Of a stretch of DNA of 64,000 nt, positions 1 to 11,519 are shown one piece after another. Each line of letters begins with the position of its first letter. The stretch's first letter is position 1. The position numbers and the translations under genes are program-made. The DNA is from Actinernus sp. WN-2022. Its lineage: Eukaryota; Cnidaria; Anthozoa; Actiniaria; Actinernidae. Location of the stretch: the NCBI GenBank assembly GCA_030867875.1, contig JAOWCC010001501.1, forward strand, positions 17,513,524-17,577,523, read 5' to 3'. Below the pieces are notes generated by a model. The model made no database searches. It was not told the origin of the DNA and was given only the letters and a program-made list of their open reading frames with translations.

Positions 1-940
1 CTGTACAGAGCGGTTTTCGATTGAGTGTCGTAAAACCCAACCCAAAGTAATCACAGAACCAATCAGGAGCAAGTAAAAATACAATGAGCCAATCACGAAC
101 TGAAGTAATTCACGATTGGTTTTAATTGTCTAATTCCAAAGCTATAGTGTTTATATTTGATTGAATCTTTCTCATATCTTCCCAATAATGTATATTCCTT
201 TTTTGAGTAGTTAAAGAATTATCTATTATGTCTTATAATGTAATTATATAATGTTTCTATCTTGGTATATAATAGTTAGGAGGACCAGATTGGAAACAAG
301 TATAAACTTTATCTGCATATCTTCATTAAATAAAGTGTTATTATTTTTGGTTTTACTTGAACCAATCACGAGGAAAAATAAACGCAATCGTGGATAACTT
401 TCGCTGAAACAAAACCTGATTGCGTGATTTCGTTTGGTTTTAGTTTAGAACTTGATTGGCGGTTAATTACACAACATTTCTCAGAGTCAATAGAAAAGCT
501 AAGCGAAGCAATCACTTCTTACATTCGACACTACACAATAGACCAATCCAAGATCGCCACAGCACTGATGCTGCTAAAACAAAGTACTTAAAAATTGTCA
601 AAATCCCAAATGTGAGAGTTATATCTTGTATGGGAGCAAAGATACAGCCCCGCAAAGTAAGACAAATTGTTGCACCGCCTCATACAAACGTCTGTAAAAA
701 TAGCACACTTTACTCGACTATATCATCGCTTCTGGGCGAGGTATAACTCTCAAATTTGGGATTTTGACTAATTTTGAGGTTCTCATTTCAGCAATACTGG
801 TGCTATCGCTAATGTAAGTAGATATATTGTAATGGTGACCTTGGATTGGTCTATGGTAGAGCGGATTTCGATTGAGTGTCGAAAGCAATCCGTTTGCTCA
901 GTTTTCCTATTGGATGTGGAAAATGTTTTGTGATTATCAG

Positions 941-1285
941 CAGGAGCCCATTACCAGGAGCGTACCTACGTGATGGGTAGCGTACCTACGTGATGGGTAG
1001 CGTACCTACGTGATGGGTAGTGCCCACAGCACAGTAGACGATGTGGCTATTTATAGTCGCGAAGTTTTGGTATGCGATTACGTTGTCTTTTGTTCTCTTG
1101 CGCTTTAGTATTTTTGGCAGTTTGAACCGTGTTAATTACAATTTTTCAGTGCATCCTGATTGGTTAAAAGTGACGGCCTTTGTTTCTTCTCGCGGGAAAC
1201 ACAAAACTAAAAATAGCTACATCATCTGTTCTGCTGTTGGACAGACCTAATCTGGGAGATGCACGCTCCTAGTAATGGGCTCCTG
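941..1285. mobile_element. hAT-like MITE with 7 bp target duplication
   Basis: The element starts CAGGAGCCCATTACCAGGAG and ends with the near complement (TAATGGGCTCCTG). It is bracketed by the direct repeat TTATCAG at 934-940 and 1286-1292. Termini starting CAG and a 7-8 bp duplication fit hAT elements. It sits inside the 7-1543 element and is therefore younger. Confidence 0.75.
961..1020. repeat. Tandem repeat, 20 bp x 3
   Basis: Three identical copies of CGTACCTACGTGATGGGTAG lie just inside the left end of the hAT-like MITE. The perfect identity suggests recent slippage or subterminal-repeat amplification. Confidence 0.95.
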
Positions 1286-1632
1286 TTATCAGCCAATCAA
1301 GTGCTAAACTAAAACCAAACTTGTTTTGGTCCATCACGCCATCAATCATCACGCCATCCACGATTGCGTTTACTTTTCCTCGTGATTGGTTCAAGTAAAA
1401 CCAATCGTGAATTACTTCAGTTCGTGATTGGCTCATTGTGTTTTTACTTGCTTGTGATTAGCTCATTCTGTTTTTACTTGCTCGTGATTGGTTCTGTCAT
1501 TACTTTGGGATTGGCTTTATGACACTCAATCGAAAACCGCTCTATGATACAACAGTCACAACATGTAGTTTGCATAAGACTAGCTACCATCAATCATAAA
1601 GGTGCGAGGGGTTAAGGCGAACAAATAAGTAA

Positions 1633-2362
1633 GTGACATGTAGCTAGTTTGTTTCTAGGAAACTACCCACCCACCCCTCCTTGGATATTCATCGTTCTAT
1701 TAATGATTAAAGTGCTATTAATGATTAAAGTGCCCCTCAATCCTTTTGCAATTTATATATATATGAAACTTTGAAAGGTTTTGAGTACTTCTGCGAAGAA
1801 ATTTTGGGCTTACAGAGGATACTCTATGTTCTAGTGCTTGTTTGAAATGGTGAAAATGTGACCTCTCCTGACCCATTACCGTGTAAGAAAAAGCCTTGGT
1901 CGATTCCCTATCTTACGTCACCTCATTAATGCATTATTGTCCATGACGCCTTTCTATCACAACAGCATCGATATATAGAGAATATACAGTCTGTGAGATT
2001 TTAGTAAAGAAAACAGCTATTTTAGACAAAATGCTAAATATTTATTCAAGTTATTGCAAAGTCGAATGAATTGGATGACGTAAGATAGGGAATCGACCCA
2101 GGCTTTTTCTTACACGGTAATGGGTCAGGAGAGGTCACATTTTCACCATTTCAAACAAGCCTAGAACATAGAGTATCCTCTGTAAGCCAAAACTTTCTTC
2201 GCAGAAGTACTCAAAACCTTTCAAAGTTTCATATATATATAAATTGCAAAAGGATTGAGGGGCACTTTAATCATTAATAGCACTTTAATCATTAATAGAA
2301 CGATGAATATCCAAGGAGGGGTGGGTGGGTAGTTTCCTAGAAACAAACTAGCTACATGTCAC
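1633..2362. mobile_element. Long-arm MITE, TTAA family, copy 1
   Basis: Two near-identical arms of about 290 bp (1633-1925 and 2073-2362) face each other around about 150 bp. Inside the arms, the core termini read TTAA-AGTGCCCCTCAATCC and its complement (TTAA at 1725-1728 and 2267-2270), matching related elements at 55563-56120 and 57722-58192. TTAA duplication is a feature of piggyBac and Kolobok elements (family knowledge). The arms continue about 95 bp beyond the core in this copy only, with a duplicated ATTAATGATTAAAGTGC unit. Confidence 0.8.
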
Positions 2363-3317
2363 GACTTTGGGTTTGCATGACCGCGTAGCAATGAAAATGG
2401 CAACCTCGTGCCCGGGTCTTCTCGGTCAGATCCAAGATGGCGGCTACTGCGTGGTAAGTTCATGTAAATACTTACTTGAGTGTACATCGAGCATGAAGGA
2501 GTGAAAGTGTACTCGTACTTTGTCTTCTACTGGGGCAGCTTCATAGAATAGATCCATTAACATGGTTTTACCACAACCTTTATATAGATAGACAAAATAT
2601 CATGGAAAATGCACCAGCCAAGCACAATAAGTCTAAATATATTAAATAATTGAGGTAAACAAGGTATGTGTGAACGGTCAATTAATAGCAGCCCCAACGT
2701 GCGCACCATGAGCCGACAGTCTGATTACCCAGGAGGCACCGCGAGAATGAAAACGTTGCCTTTCAGACCTTCCCAAGAGGAAATGTGCAAATTTCTATAA
2801 TTATTCTATAATTGTTTGAAATGGTCTGAAATCGGGCAACAAAGAAGCAAGCTGAAAGGGTCTATTAATCTCTGAAATGTTTTACAACACTTAACTGCTA
2901 TTTTTTACATAACAGCTAACACTTAAATTCTGGGCTTTATAACACTTAACACTAAAAAACGAGGCAATGACAGTTAACAGTAAACCCCATCTACATCCTC
3001 TGCTAATGCTGTACATATAATTCTTTTATTTGTTGGCCAGGAGGTCGATTTGGAGAAAAACTTTTCAAAAGGTCTTGAAAACATATTCAAGACCAAGGTT
3101 AAAGTCTTTTCCATACTGACTGAAGGCTGATAAATAATGTTCTTATTGTTTCCTTTTATTTTATTTGGTTTTGTTAATTCAGTCATGCGTTTGTACAGAA
3201 GCGATACATTTGTCAGTCGAGTGTATGCTATGACACAGGGGTCCCAAACGTGTACCAACACAACAAATTCTGGAATGTTCAGACTCGAGAAGAGGGCGCT
3301 GAATTATTTATAGGTTA
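2363..3317. other. Unannotated spacer
   Basis: No convincing coding or repeat structure is seen. The short ATG-GCG-GCT exon-like motif followed by GTAAGT at 2437-2455 is noted but not called. The ORF on the minus strand at 2974-3261 has no recognisable domain. Confidence 0.4.
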
Positions 3318-4285
3318 GACCATGGCCGAAGCGGCCTCGGGACTTTTACAAATCTTCCCGCGGCTCTCGGGGCAATTTAAATCACTAATACCCCGAAATG
3401 CCATGGTATAAGTTTGTTATACCATGATCGCCGAGGAACGGAACAAATCTCTGAGAAGTTTAGTTTTCTCTGCCGAAACTAAAGACGTCGCAGTCGAGCT
3501 GCTTTCGAAAACGTTTTGTTTAATGCTTGACTGAGCGCCATTGATTAAACGACCCTGGCTTCCCCTGGGGAAAAGCGTGTTGTTTTTGAGAAGAATAACA
3601 CTAAAATACAATGTAATTATGCGGTTGACTAAATATTCAAAGAGCATGAATGGATTTTAATTACGTCACGTTTATGGTTTTAAGTATCCCACATGGAAGA
3701 AGCGGGTTTGAGAAATTAAGAGAAGAATATGCAGATTGAAATACGTGATCCCACATGGATTACGTTGAAGGTTATGATGAAGACAGGTCAGTTTGGATTC
3801 AGTATTTTTCATCCGGGAGCGCAGGGCTAGTTGTGCCAGAGGGGAGCAGGAGTTGATGCTTTTGACCTTATCATTTCCAGCCTGCATTCTCTTCTAATTT
3901 TCCCTCATTACGCATGCAGGGGAAATTTAGAAATATGCATTGTCTGGCGGGAAATTTCGAGACTGGAAACAATGCATATTTCTAAATATTCCTGACATCA
4001 GGGAAAATTAGTGGTTTAAATGTGCCTCGGAGAACAAAAGAATCCGAGGCTACCATGGTATAATATTAGTTATACCATGGCATGAGGGGTATTAGTGATT
4101 TAAATTGCCCCGAGAGCCGAGGGAAGATTTGTAAAAGTCCCGAGGCCGCTTCGGCCGAAATTTCGGCGGGAAATTTCGAAACAATGCATATTTCTAAATA
4201 TCCCTGCCATCAGGGAAAATTAGTGCTTTAAATGTGCCTCGGAGAACAAAAGAATCCGAGGCTACCATGGTATAACTCGAGTTTA
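3318..4285. mobile_element. Inverted-repeat element with GCGGCCTCGGG arms
   Basis: An arm at about 3320-3420 (CATGGCCGAAGCGGCCTCGG onward, through a TTATACCATG motif) reappears inverted at 4068-4165. A block containing GCGGGAAATTTCGA, AATGCATATTTCTAAATAT and TGCCTCGGAGAACAAAAGAA is present twice in direct order (3943-4070 and 4165-4282). ORFs inside are short and unrecognisable. The exact ends and any target duplication are unclear, so nested or duplicated copies of one MITE family are likely. Confidence 0.6.
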
Positions 4286-5559
4286 GTTATCTTTGTTTTC
4301 CCTTAAAAGACCACTGTCATAACGGCCGCCTCCTAATTTGCATAATTTGGAAGATTAATCTGTTGTGGGAAACTAATACTACCACATTAAGACTAGTAAT
4401 TATGTTCAGTTTTAGAGTAATGTGGAAAACTGCTGTGGAGTTACTGGTATTTCTGATGCAGAAAATACACGAAAGCGAGGCTAGAAAGGCCTACGTTGTT
4501 TTTCTCATACAAATCTCTCTAATTTCAAATGGAAGTAAACTTCATTGCTTTTTAAGCTACAGCACTCAAATTTCATAAGATCACTAATGTCGACATGCTC
4601 TTTCACATGGCAATGTTCATGTTTTCTGTACATGTGGATAAACTATTAAAAAGGGAATAGGCTGTTATGAAAGTGGCGTACAATGTATTTCAAGGCTTTC
4701 AAAGCAATGCTAGCTAGAGCACCTTTATGATGTAAGAATCTAGTCAAAAACTATTATTATGAATAACTTTGGGATTAGCCGGTCCGTATGAGGAAAAAAC
4801 CAGACTGGGTCACGAGCCAATCAGGGCCCACGATTTCAGTGCATTATGGACCGGATAAAAGGAAAGTCAGGCACTCACCTACACTTCCATGCAGATATAA
4901 ACCAGCTGGTGGCGTCTGTTTTTTGCCTAAATTAAAAATCTAAGAGGAAAACAGTTTAATAGTACGACTAACAGTACTGTAAATATTTCATATTTTATTA
5001 AACAATGATTCAGCTAATAACTGTAGCAAAAGACAAAAGGTTGCGGCAATGTGCATATCCCCACATACGATCTTGCTCGAATATATATTTTTGTCTAAAG
5101 TGCTGTATTAGATGTCTATAGTCCAAACTACACCCAGAACATATAGTATTTTGTATGCTGTTGGCTCTTTTTACTGTGAACACTAAAAAAAGTCACCATC
5201 CAGCCAATCGAAAATGGAGAAAACAAAAGATTAAATTTCAATCACAAGTTCCCCACAAATTTCAACAAAATATTTATAGAAATTAAACCATAATTAGTTT
5301 GATAAAAATTTTTTTTTTAAATTATTATTAAAAATTATCGAATGAAAATTAACACCATTTTACATTCCTTGCCGTTCAGTGCTATCGTCGATCCTTAGCT
5401 GGAGCATTACTTAATATCTCATATTTCTGAATAATAACGTGAGAACTATGATAAGCTAAAAATGTTTTATCAGAGCATATAGAATCGTAATGTGGCACAT
5501 TGAATGCCTCTTGACTGACACTCAAGTCCAGTTAATCTGGATTATTATTTTTATAAAAA
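4286..5559. other. AT-rich spacer without recognisable content
   Basis: AT-rich, with homopolymer runs (for example A and T runs near 5300-5340). Neither strand shows an ORF with a domain or a clear inverted repeat. Confidence 0.4.
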
Positions 5560-5712
5560 ACAAAGGTATTCATTTATATAGCGCAAATTCTATATGAATA
5601 TATCCAAAAGCGCTTCACAAGGTTATTTTTGTGATACGGACTGCTATAATGGCACAATGTGCTGCCATGCAGTTTACAATCATGAGTGATTGTTGGTACC
5701 TCAGAATACCTA
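5560..5712 (+). repeat. Dispersed repeat with ATTTATATAGCGC head
   Basis: This stretch shares an arrangement with 9249-9430: a CATTTATATAGCGC head, then GCGCTT, then a CGGACTGC..TAATGGC-type block, then CAGTTTACAAT/CAGATTACAAT. The order is the same in both places, so they are two diverged copies of one short interspersed family. Confidence 0.6.
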
Positions 5713-6193
5713 CTAAAACTACATTGAATCTATGAATATCATCACGTGGGTTACAATAATGTTTCATGAGACGAACCTTGTGAGAATCTTCTATTGAAAA
5801 ATGTAATTAATAACATTACTGCATCGCGCTACTATAATTAATTATGGTAACTTAATTAATCGAAACTAATTGCAATTTAGACATGGTTAAATATCCAGCA
5901 TGCATCGGGTGCTCTGGGTCGTGTCTTATCCGGGACTTTTATTATATTTTTTATTGCGTTGTTTTGGTGTCCGCTTGTCAGTTTGCTCCTCAGCTCGGTG
6001 TATGCAGACCCGCTGCGTATTTTGGATTGTAGATCCTCGATCGGAGTTCGTTTCCTTGACCTGATTGCTTCACAGTGGTCCGTGTGTGCTTTGATTCACT
6101 TTGCCTTGACTTAGCGAAGTTTCCGCTTGCGATCTTGGATACGTGTGTTTGGTATCGATAAGCTCGTGAGTCGTGTCAAGTTTGGATAGCAAT

Positions 6194-7560
6194 CATGGCT
6201 GGTCAGGCGGATCGTGCTGCTCTGTTGGCCAGTCCTTCGGACTCAGAAAGTGCTGCGATCGCAATATCGGTGTCTGATTTCCAAGGTTTAATAATTCAGC
6301 CCTATATAAACAGGTTTTCGTCCGCCTTATCTGGCATCTTCTGCCGAATTTGCTACTGCTTCTACTTCTAGTGCAGCAGCTTTGATGCCAGGCACTTCTT
6401 ATTTCGCACCAGTTTCACTACCACCAGCCTGTTGTCTCCGCGGCCTCCGCTTTCTTACGTTCAGCGGATTCTGCCCTTTCCCTTCTGCCCAACCAGCCAT
6501 CATCCCGGGTTCTACTCTCACCTGTCTGGTCGTCTGTCTCCGCGCCTCCTGTTTTGACACCGACTTCATCCCGTGCATTCTTGGTGTCCGGTTCCCTTCC
6601 CCCGATCCCAGCCAAACTTGCCAGCCGGGCTGTTTCTGGTCAGTTTGTTGACTCAACTGAGTTTACCTGCAAACCTGTCTTCCATCACCGACCCATCCGT
6701 CCAGGTACCCTTAGACTGTCTTCTACCACTTATTCCATTGCTCCTTCCTTGAAAATCGCTCCCAGCAAACCAAAATACCAGCAAATGTAGCCATCCTAAA
6801 TTTCGATGACTAGATTGAAGCTTTTATATATGTATGCGGCAGTGGTCTTGGCCTCTCATCCTCATCATGCTACGGATCAATGGCTAAAATATATATCCTC
6901 CTCTTTCAGGTACCCCACTGGTTTGCTTATGACCGCAGCCTCAGGCCCTTTGCAGGTTCTACTATCCTGTAAAATCACAAAACCTCATCCCAGTCTGTGG
7001 AGCTTGAGTTTTACTAATGCCAACTGGGTGACTAGGTCATGTCAGAGCTGCCATGGTCTCGATCATTCTACAGTACTTTTCCCATGGACGTCTACAGTGT
7101 TATCTATTCGGCGTTCTTCTTCCAGCACTGAACCTTCTGGATTTCCTTCCAGTCATGAGATTTGCCACTCATGGGACTCTGGACATTGTGTTGATAGGAC
7201 GCAGGTCTGCCGTAATCGCCACTGCACAGTGTTTTTGGCTGCGGTGCAAACCAAAGAGCTCGTGTGTGACCCAGACCACCCTGCAATGGAGTCCTTCAAG
7301 TGAGCTCTTCCTCAGTCCTCTTCCCAGTAGTGTGCTCCAAGCCCTCCCACTCCTACATGTAGTCGCTTTCTCAGTTCTCGGTTCTTCGCTTGTCGTCCAG
7401 CTCAGCTTTTCCTTCTGTCCCTTTCGTTTCTCCCCTCCACCCTTCCCGTTGTTCTGTTCTGCTGGCTACCAACCTGATCAGACCTTAGCAGCCTTTGTGA
7501 CTGGGGATTTCTGCTGGTTTCCGGTGCGATTTCTCTGATTCACCTCTGTGCTCTGCCTCG
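6194..7560 (+). pseudogene. DIRS ORF1 (gag-like) remnant
   Basis: An ATG at 6194 opens a short frame (MAGQADRAALLAS). Ser/Pro/Thr-rich coding then continues through several frames. Around 6790-6900 the translation contains FDDWIEAF-like and YAAVVLASHPHHATDQ segments, typical in my memory of the conserved core of DIRS ORF1 proteins. Cysteine/histidine-rich text near 7040-7220 could be a decayed zinc knuckle. Stops and frameshifts are frequent. Confidence 0.55.
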
Positions 7561-7689
7561 TGCAACATGCCATCTGCTCGGTCGCAGTCGGGTGTTATCA
7601 ATGACTTAACCTCGCCAAAGAGTGCTCTCTGGATAGAGTGGCCGGCCCTTTTCTTTCCCTGCACCTCTTCCGCATTTCCACATCAGCCG

Positions 7690-8960
7690 CTTTGTGGTAA
7701 TACCAAAGCAGAACCAGCCTGGAAAATGGATTCTCATCCTTGACCTCTCTTTCCCCACGGGTGCTACCGTCAACAATGGCATTTATGAAGAGGACTTCCC
7801 CGTCCACTCCACTAGAGTTGACGAGGCGATCTTCTTCATCCTTCCCTTTGGCCGAGGTTCTCCAATGGCTAAGCTGGACATCGAGAGCACCTATCGCATA
7901 GTCCCTATTCACCAAGATGACTACCGTGTAGGAAGAAATTTTTGCGGGAGGAAAATTTTGCGGATTGCCGACTCCATTTGCTTTGCGGGAGGAAATGTTT
8001 GCGGATCCAGACAGCTAAAATTTCTGCTGAGAGGAATTTTTTGCGGATTTCTGGTCAAGTATAAATAAAATTCAAGGCAGTATCGGTATTAAATTGAAAT
8101 TTTACTTCCTGACTTACAATTTCGACCGGAAGTTTCTAAAGTTGTTCTTCTAGCGCCAACATAAACATAAACAACGACAAAATATGAGTGAATTATTGTA
8201 CGTTCTTGTAAAAACGTATTAGTCGATTATGATAACAGTCTCCGTTTCTTTTGAGGACGTGTCTGGAGTTGAATCGGGAATACAGATGACTGTTGTGCCG
8301 GTCGCCTCGTTGTTACTGAGAGTACGCTTTATTTGCTGCAGGAATTAAGTCTGTAGATTAATCCATTGAGTACATGTACTTTGGAATTGACTGTATGTTG
8401 TCAGTCTTTATTTACGACAACTGACGTTGAACGTGACACAGAAGCGGGAAAGTACGGTTTTCCGTGAGAAGCCGGCAATGTGAGAGGAAAAATGTATTTT
8501 ATTAACTTTGGCTAGCATTTCCTATTATGTTCAATGTTAAAACGTTCCTGTTAACCCGATATAACCATTAAAACAAGATTTACAAATTTTTCTCTGGGAG
8601 TATATTTTTGCGGCGGAAAATTTTGCGGGAGTTTTTTTCTGCGGGAGTTTTTTTTTGCGGATCGAAGGAAATCCGCAAAATCCGCAAAAATTAACTCCCG
8701 CAAAATTAAACTCCTACACGGTATTTCCTCCTTGGGATGTCCTGGAATACCTTATTTTATATTGACCTTGCTCTCCCCTTCGATTCGGGCTTCGCTCAGC
8801 CCCTTCCATCTTCAACTGGGTTGCTGATGCTTTACAGTTGATTGCCCAGCACCACTTTGGGGTACGTCGCCTCTTTGATTCACTACCTGGACGATTCTTT
8901 CACGATCAGTCCATATGGGTCCTCAGTCTGCCAGCACAACATGGGTCTTTTCCTGTACCT
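7690..8960 (+). pseudogene. DIRS reverse transcriptase, split by a MITE
   Basis: Frame 7694-7923 reads VIPKQNQPGKWILILDLS, then AKLDIESTYRIVPIH and QDDY, which match RT motifs 1-3 of DIRS elements. The catalytic aspartate of motif A lies in KLDIES. After a 798 bp insertion, coding resumes at 8722-8723 and later shows HYLDDSFT (8879-8902), the Y-x-D-D box written YLDD. Removing the inserted element and one TA restores the reading frame across the junction. Frameshifts elsewhere show that the gene was not functional. Confidence 0.8.
7924..8721. mobile_element. TA-flanked MITE (mariner/Tc1-like) in the RT gene
   Basis: Terminal repeats CCGTGTAGGA and TCCTACACGG are flanked on both sides by TA (7922-7923 and 8722-8723). 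Subterminal TTTTGCGGGAGG-type blocks recur inverted at 8590-8715. A TA duplication is characteristic of Tc1/mariner-type elements, and the RT frame is continuous when it is excised in silico. No transposase is present. Confidence 0.85.
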
Positions 8961-8999
8961 GCAGTAAAATGTAGGTCCCCATCGCCCTCCACAAGACGG

Positions 9000-9865
9000 A
9001 AGGCCCCTCGTATCAGGCTTTCTCCGAGATTCCGCTTTGAGGCCAGCGGACTCCCAGACGAGAAGCTATCAAGGATACACTCAGTGATCCGTTCCTGGCT
9101 CACGCGGTGTTCATGTACTCTCAAGGAGTTACAATCTTTGAACAGTCTTCTTTATCACTGCTGCAAGGTCGTCCATCCCAGGTGCACAGTTCTGCGGAGG
9201 CTCATCAATCTTACCCTGGCTACCTCGGGCATCCAGCGTGATTACATAATAATAATAATAATGGCCACATTTATATAGCGCCATATCAACCACAGTTTCA
9301 TGGCGCTTTACATATGACTGACATATCCCGTCAGTGAATTATTTCGGACTGCTTCACGGCGCTAATAGCTGCCACGCAGATTACAATGTTGAGTGTGGTT
9401 AGTGCAATGGCCAGGCTGCTGTACCGGGTGACAATCCCCTGCTCTTTTTCGAGTAGTACAACAGGTTCTTTCACGTCCCCTTCAAATACTGATTAGAAGT
9501 AGAAGGAGACAAGGCCAACGGCTTATAAACGTCCCTGCCCAAGGACGCCGCCTCACTTCAGCTGTTAAGACAGACCTTCTCTGGTGGAACAATTTCCTGA
9601 AGGATTAGAATGGTCCCAGCTTTTTCCTCATGCCAGACTGCCTTCTTCCCCCTGACTTCCAGGTGTGCAGCGATGCTTCATGTAACTTGTCCCCTTTGTT
9701 TGTGCATCATCTTCAACGAATAATTGTTACCCATCGTGGTTGGCCGCCAATATTTGGGGGTCTTAGTGGACACCCAAGCGCATCCTTTTACAGATGCACT
9801 TTGAATTGACCAGATTTCACCAGCGAGCTCCAGAAGCAGATGCTTCCCCCGTCACCATTCCGGTG
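9000..9865 (+). pseudogene. DIRS RNase H-like region remnant
   Basis: Translation in changing frames follows the RT. Near 9540-9680 it includes RLTSAVKTDLLWWNNFL and then LPPDFQVCSDAS, the tryptophan-rich and D-A-S segments seen between RT and RNase H in DIRS/Ty3-like proteins (from memory). It is interrupted by an interspersed repeat at 9249-9430 and several stops. Confidence 0.55.
9249..9430 (+). repeat. Interspersed repeat with (AAT)n head
   Basis: An AATAATAATAAT run is followed by GGCCACATTTATATAGCGCC and GGCGCTTTACATATGA, then a block shared with 5560-5712. It is inserted in the DIRS RNase H region. Confidence 0.65.
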
Positions 9866-10699
9866 TCCCAGGGATTTCGCCCCCCCGTAATCTCACCCCC
9901 CCGGGGGGCGAGATCACTAGGGATTTCGCCCCCCCGGGGGAGAGATCCCTAGTGATCTCGCCCCCCTCACTGGTCCCCCTCAGGGATTTCGCCCCCCCCG
10001 GATCGCGGTCCTCTTCACTGCGAACCATTGGGAACCAGACTAAAGTGAACTCTTGAAATACGATTGTTGACTATATTACAGCGCTTGAAAAACGTAATAA
10101 TCACGCCGCTTCATTAAAACCAAAGCTAGCGCTTTTGACATTCTTTGCCTTTGGAGTCTTCTTTTCGCTTTCTATACTAAAGAGAAGCAATGGTATTCGT
10201 CTTATTAGAACAAATCTGTAGAGGAAGGCCGAAAATGTTGCTGTTCATCTGTTACACTATTTTACAAGTTGTGCTTGTGCCTGTCAGTATTAAAAACCAA
10301 GCGCGCCCAAAACAAAGAGGCGGGATTTCTTTGGATTGACAAAAACATTTGTTATCCTGGGCCTGACTCGTTTATTTTTTTACAAAGCTCACAGTCTAAT
10401 TGCAGAATTAATAGTTCTACCTCAGTTTTTAGTGACTCCGCAATGCTCCCTATAGTCACTCATTTGTAAACCCACGCGGCATCAGTTATTAGTTGCTTTC
10501 TATACTAAAGAGGCATTTCTAGCGATTTTGGGATATTCGACTTATTAGAACAAATCTGTAGAGCAAGCCACAAATGTTGTCGTTCTTCTGTTACACTATT
10601 TTTGGCTAAGAGCTGTTAATTGGCTTTTTATTAAGTCGTGCTTGTGCCTGTATTAAAAACCAAACCATTAAAGTCCCCCAAGGCTAGAGTGATTGAGAG

Positions 10700-10990
10700 A
10701 GCACACAAAAGCATCGCCATCGAGAATTACTGCAATTGCAAGTTACCAGAAGCGTTCGGCGACATGGTGGAGTGTAGCCTCCTCCACAGCCGTGTCCAGT
10801 GTTCAGTCCCCCTTCCACCTTCCACCTGGGAGGTGAACACTGGACACGGCTGTGGAGGAGGCTAGGTGGAGTGCAGTCTGTGTGGTGACTGGTTTCACCA
10901 GAAGTGTGTTGGTCGCCAATTTGATACAAGCGTTGAGTGGCTCTGTAGTTCGTGCGCACCCCGATCATCGAAGAGGCTTCGTCGAGAATA
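10700..10990 (+). pseudogene. PHD-finger-like fragment broken by a 90 bp MITE
   Basis: Upstream of the insertion the translation reads CNCKLPEAFGDMVEC. Downstream it reads VECSLCGDWFHQKC followed by WLCSSC and then a stop at 10991. Cys-Cys...Cys-Cys...H-C...W-x-C-x-x-C spacing is that of a PHD zinc finger. The fragment is inside the G/C-ended transposon, so it is probably a transposon-borne domain and not a host gene. Confidence 0.6.
10775..10864. mobile_element. 90 bp MITE with 9 bp target duplication
   Basis: An almost complete hairpin begins TAGCCTCCTCCACAGCCGTG and ends with its complement. It is bracketed by GGTGGAGTG at 10766-10774 and 10865-10873. A 9 bp duplication is typical of Mutator-like elements. 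Excision with one repeat restores the PHD-like frame. Confidence 0.8.
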
Positions 10991-11519
10991 GAGCTTGCCA
11001 CATTTAAATAACTGTGTATATATCACTTTAATTGTTTAAATAAAATTGTTATATGAGCAGTTTGCTTGTTTCTATTTGGTTGTTTGTTTCAACATGCACG
11101 GATAAAGTTGAAATGCGTCCAATTCTCAATTCTTATTTCAAAATATCAAGTCTTCACCAAAAGAATTACGATCGAAGATAAACGTTTATGAAATGTATCT
11201 AAGACTTGATATCCAACGAGTGAATACAGCGAACGAGTACGAGTATGACATCAATTGGATCACGAAAGCTGTTTTTAGCTAAAGCAACGTCGAACGAACT
11301 TGCTTTTAGTACGAGAGAATTGGAGGGGGGGGGGGGGGGGGGGGCGAAATCCCCAGCTTAGTCTGTTTACACTGGGGGGGGGCGAGATCCCTAAGGGGGG
11401 GTGAAATCCCTAGTGATCTCGCCCCCCGGGGGGGTGAAATCCCTAGTGATCTCGCCCCCCCGGGGGAGGGGGAGGGCGAGATCCCTGGGGGGGCGAAATC
11501 CCTACGACACCGGCTCACA

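Larger units (their letters stand above)
7..1543. mobile_element. Non-autonomous TIR DNA transposon
   Basis: Inverted terminal repeats begin AGAGCGGTTTTCGATTGAGT on the left and end with its complement at 1543. The similarity continues inward for more than 100 bp, with the same CCAATCACGA-type blocks in opposite orientation. A third copy of the terminal motif lies near 854-880. No coding capacity is visible; the ORFs at 456-746 and 1041-1250 look like chance. The target duplication cannot be judged because the window begins six bases before the element. It carries a younger insertion at 941-1285. Confidence 0.75.
9870..11503. mobile_element. TIR transposon with AGGGATTTCGCCCCCC ends
   Basis: The left end reads AGGGATTTCGCCCCCC and the right end GGGGGGGCGAAATCCCT. 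Both ends carry clusters of the same G/C-homopolymer motif in both orientations (9870-9995 and 11317-11503), i.e. subterminal repeats. DIRS-related coding flanks both sides, so it is an insertion. The interior holds a PHD-finger-like fragment at 10600-10990, and short segments near 10290 and 10620 that resemble each other (GTGCTTGTGCCTGT, TATTAAAAACCAA), suggesting an internal duplication. Confidence 0.75.

Noticed and set aside
2437..2453. Possible first coding exon (ATGGCGGCTACTGCGTG before GTAAGT)
   Set aside because: The surrounding CCCGGGTCTTCTCGGTCAGA-type sequence looks like a dispersed repeat, and no downstream exon in the right phase was recognised.
2974..3261. Minus-strand ORF as a further AFG1L exon
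   Set aside because: No Walker A or other AFG1 motif and no matching phase or splice sites.
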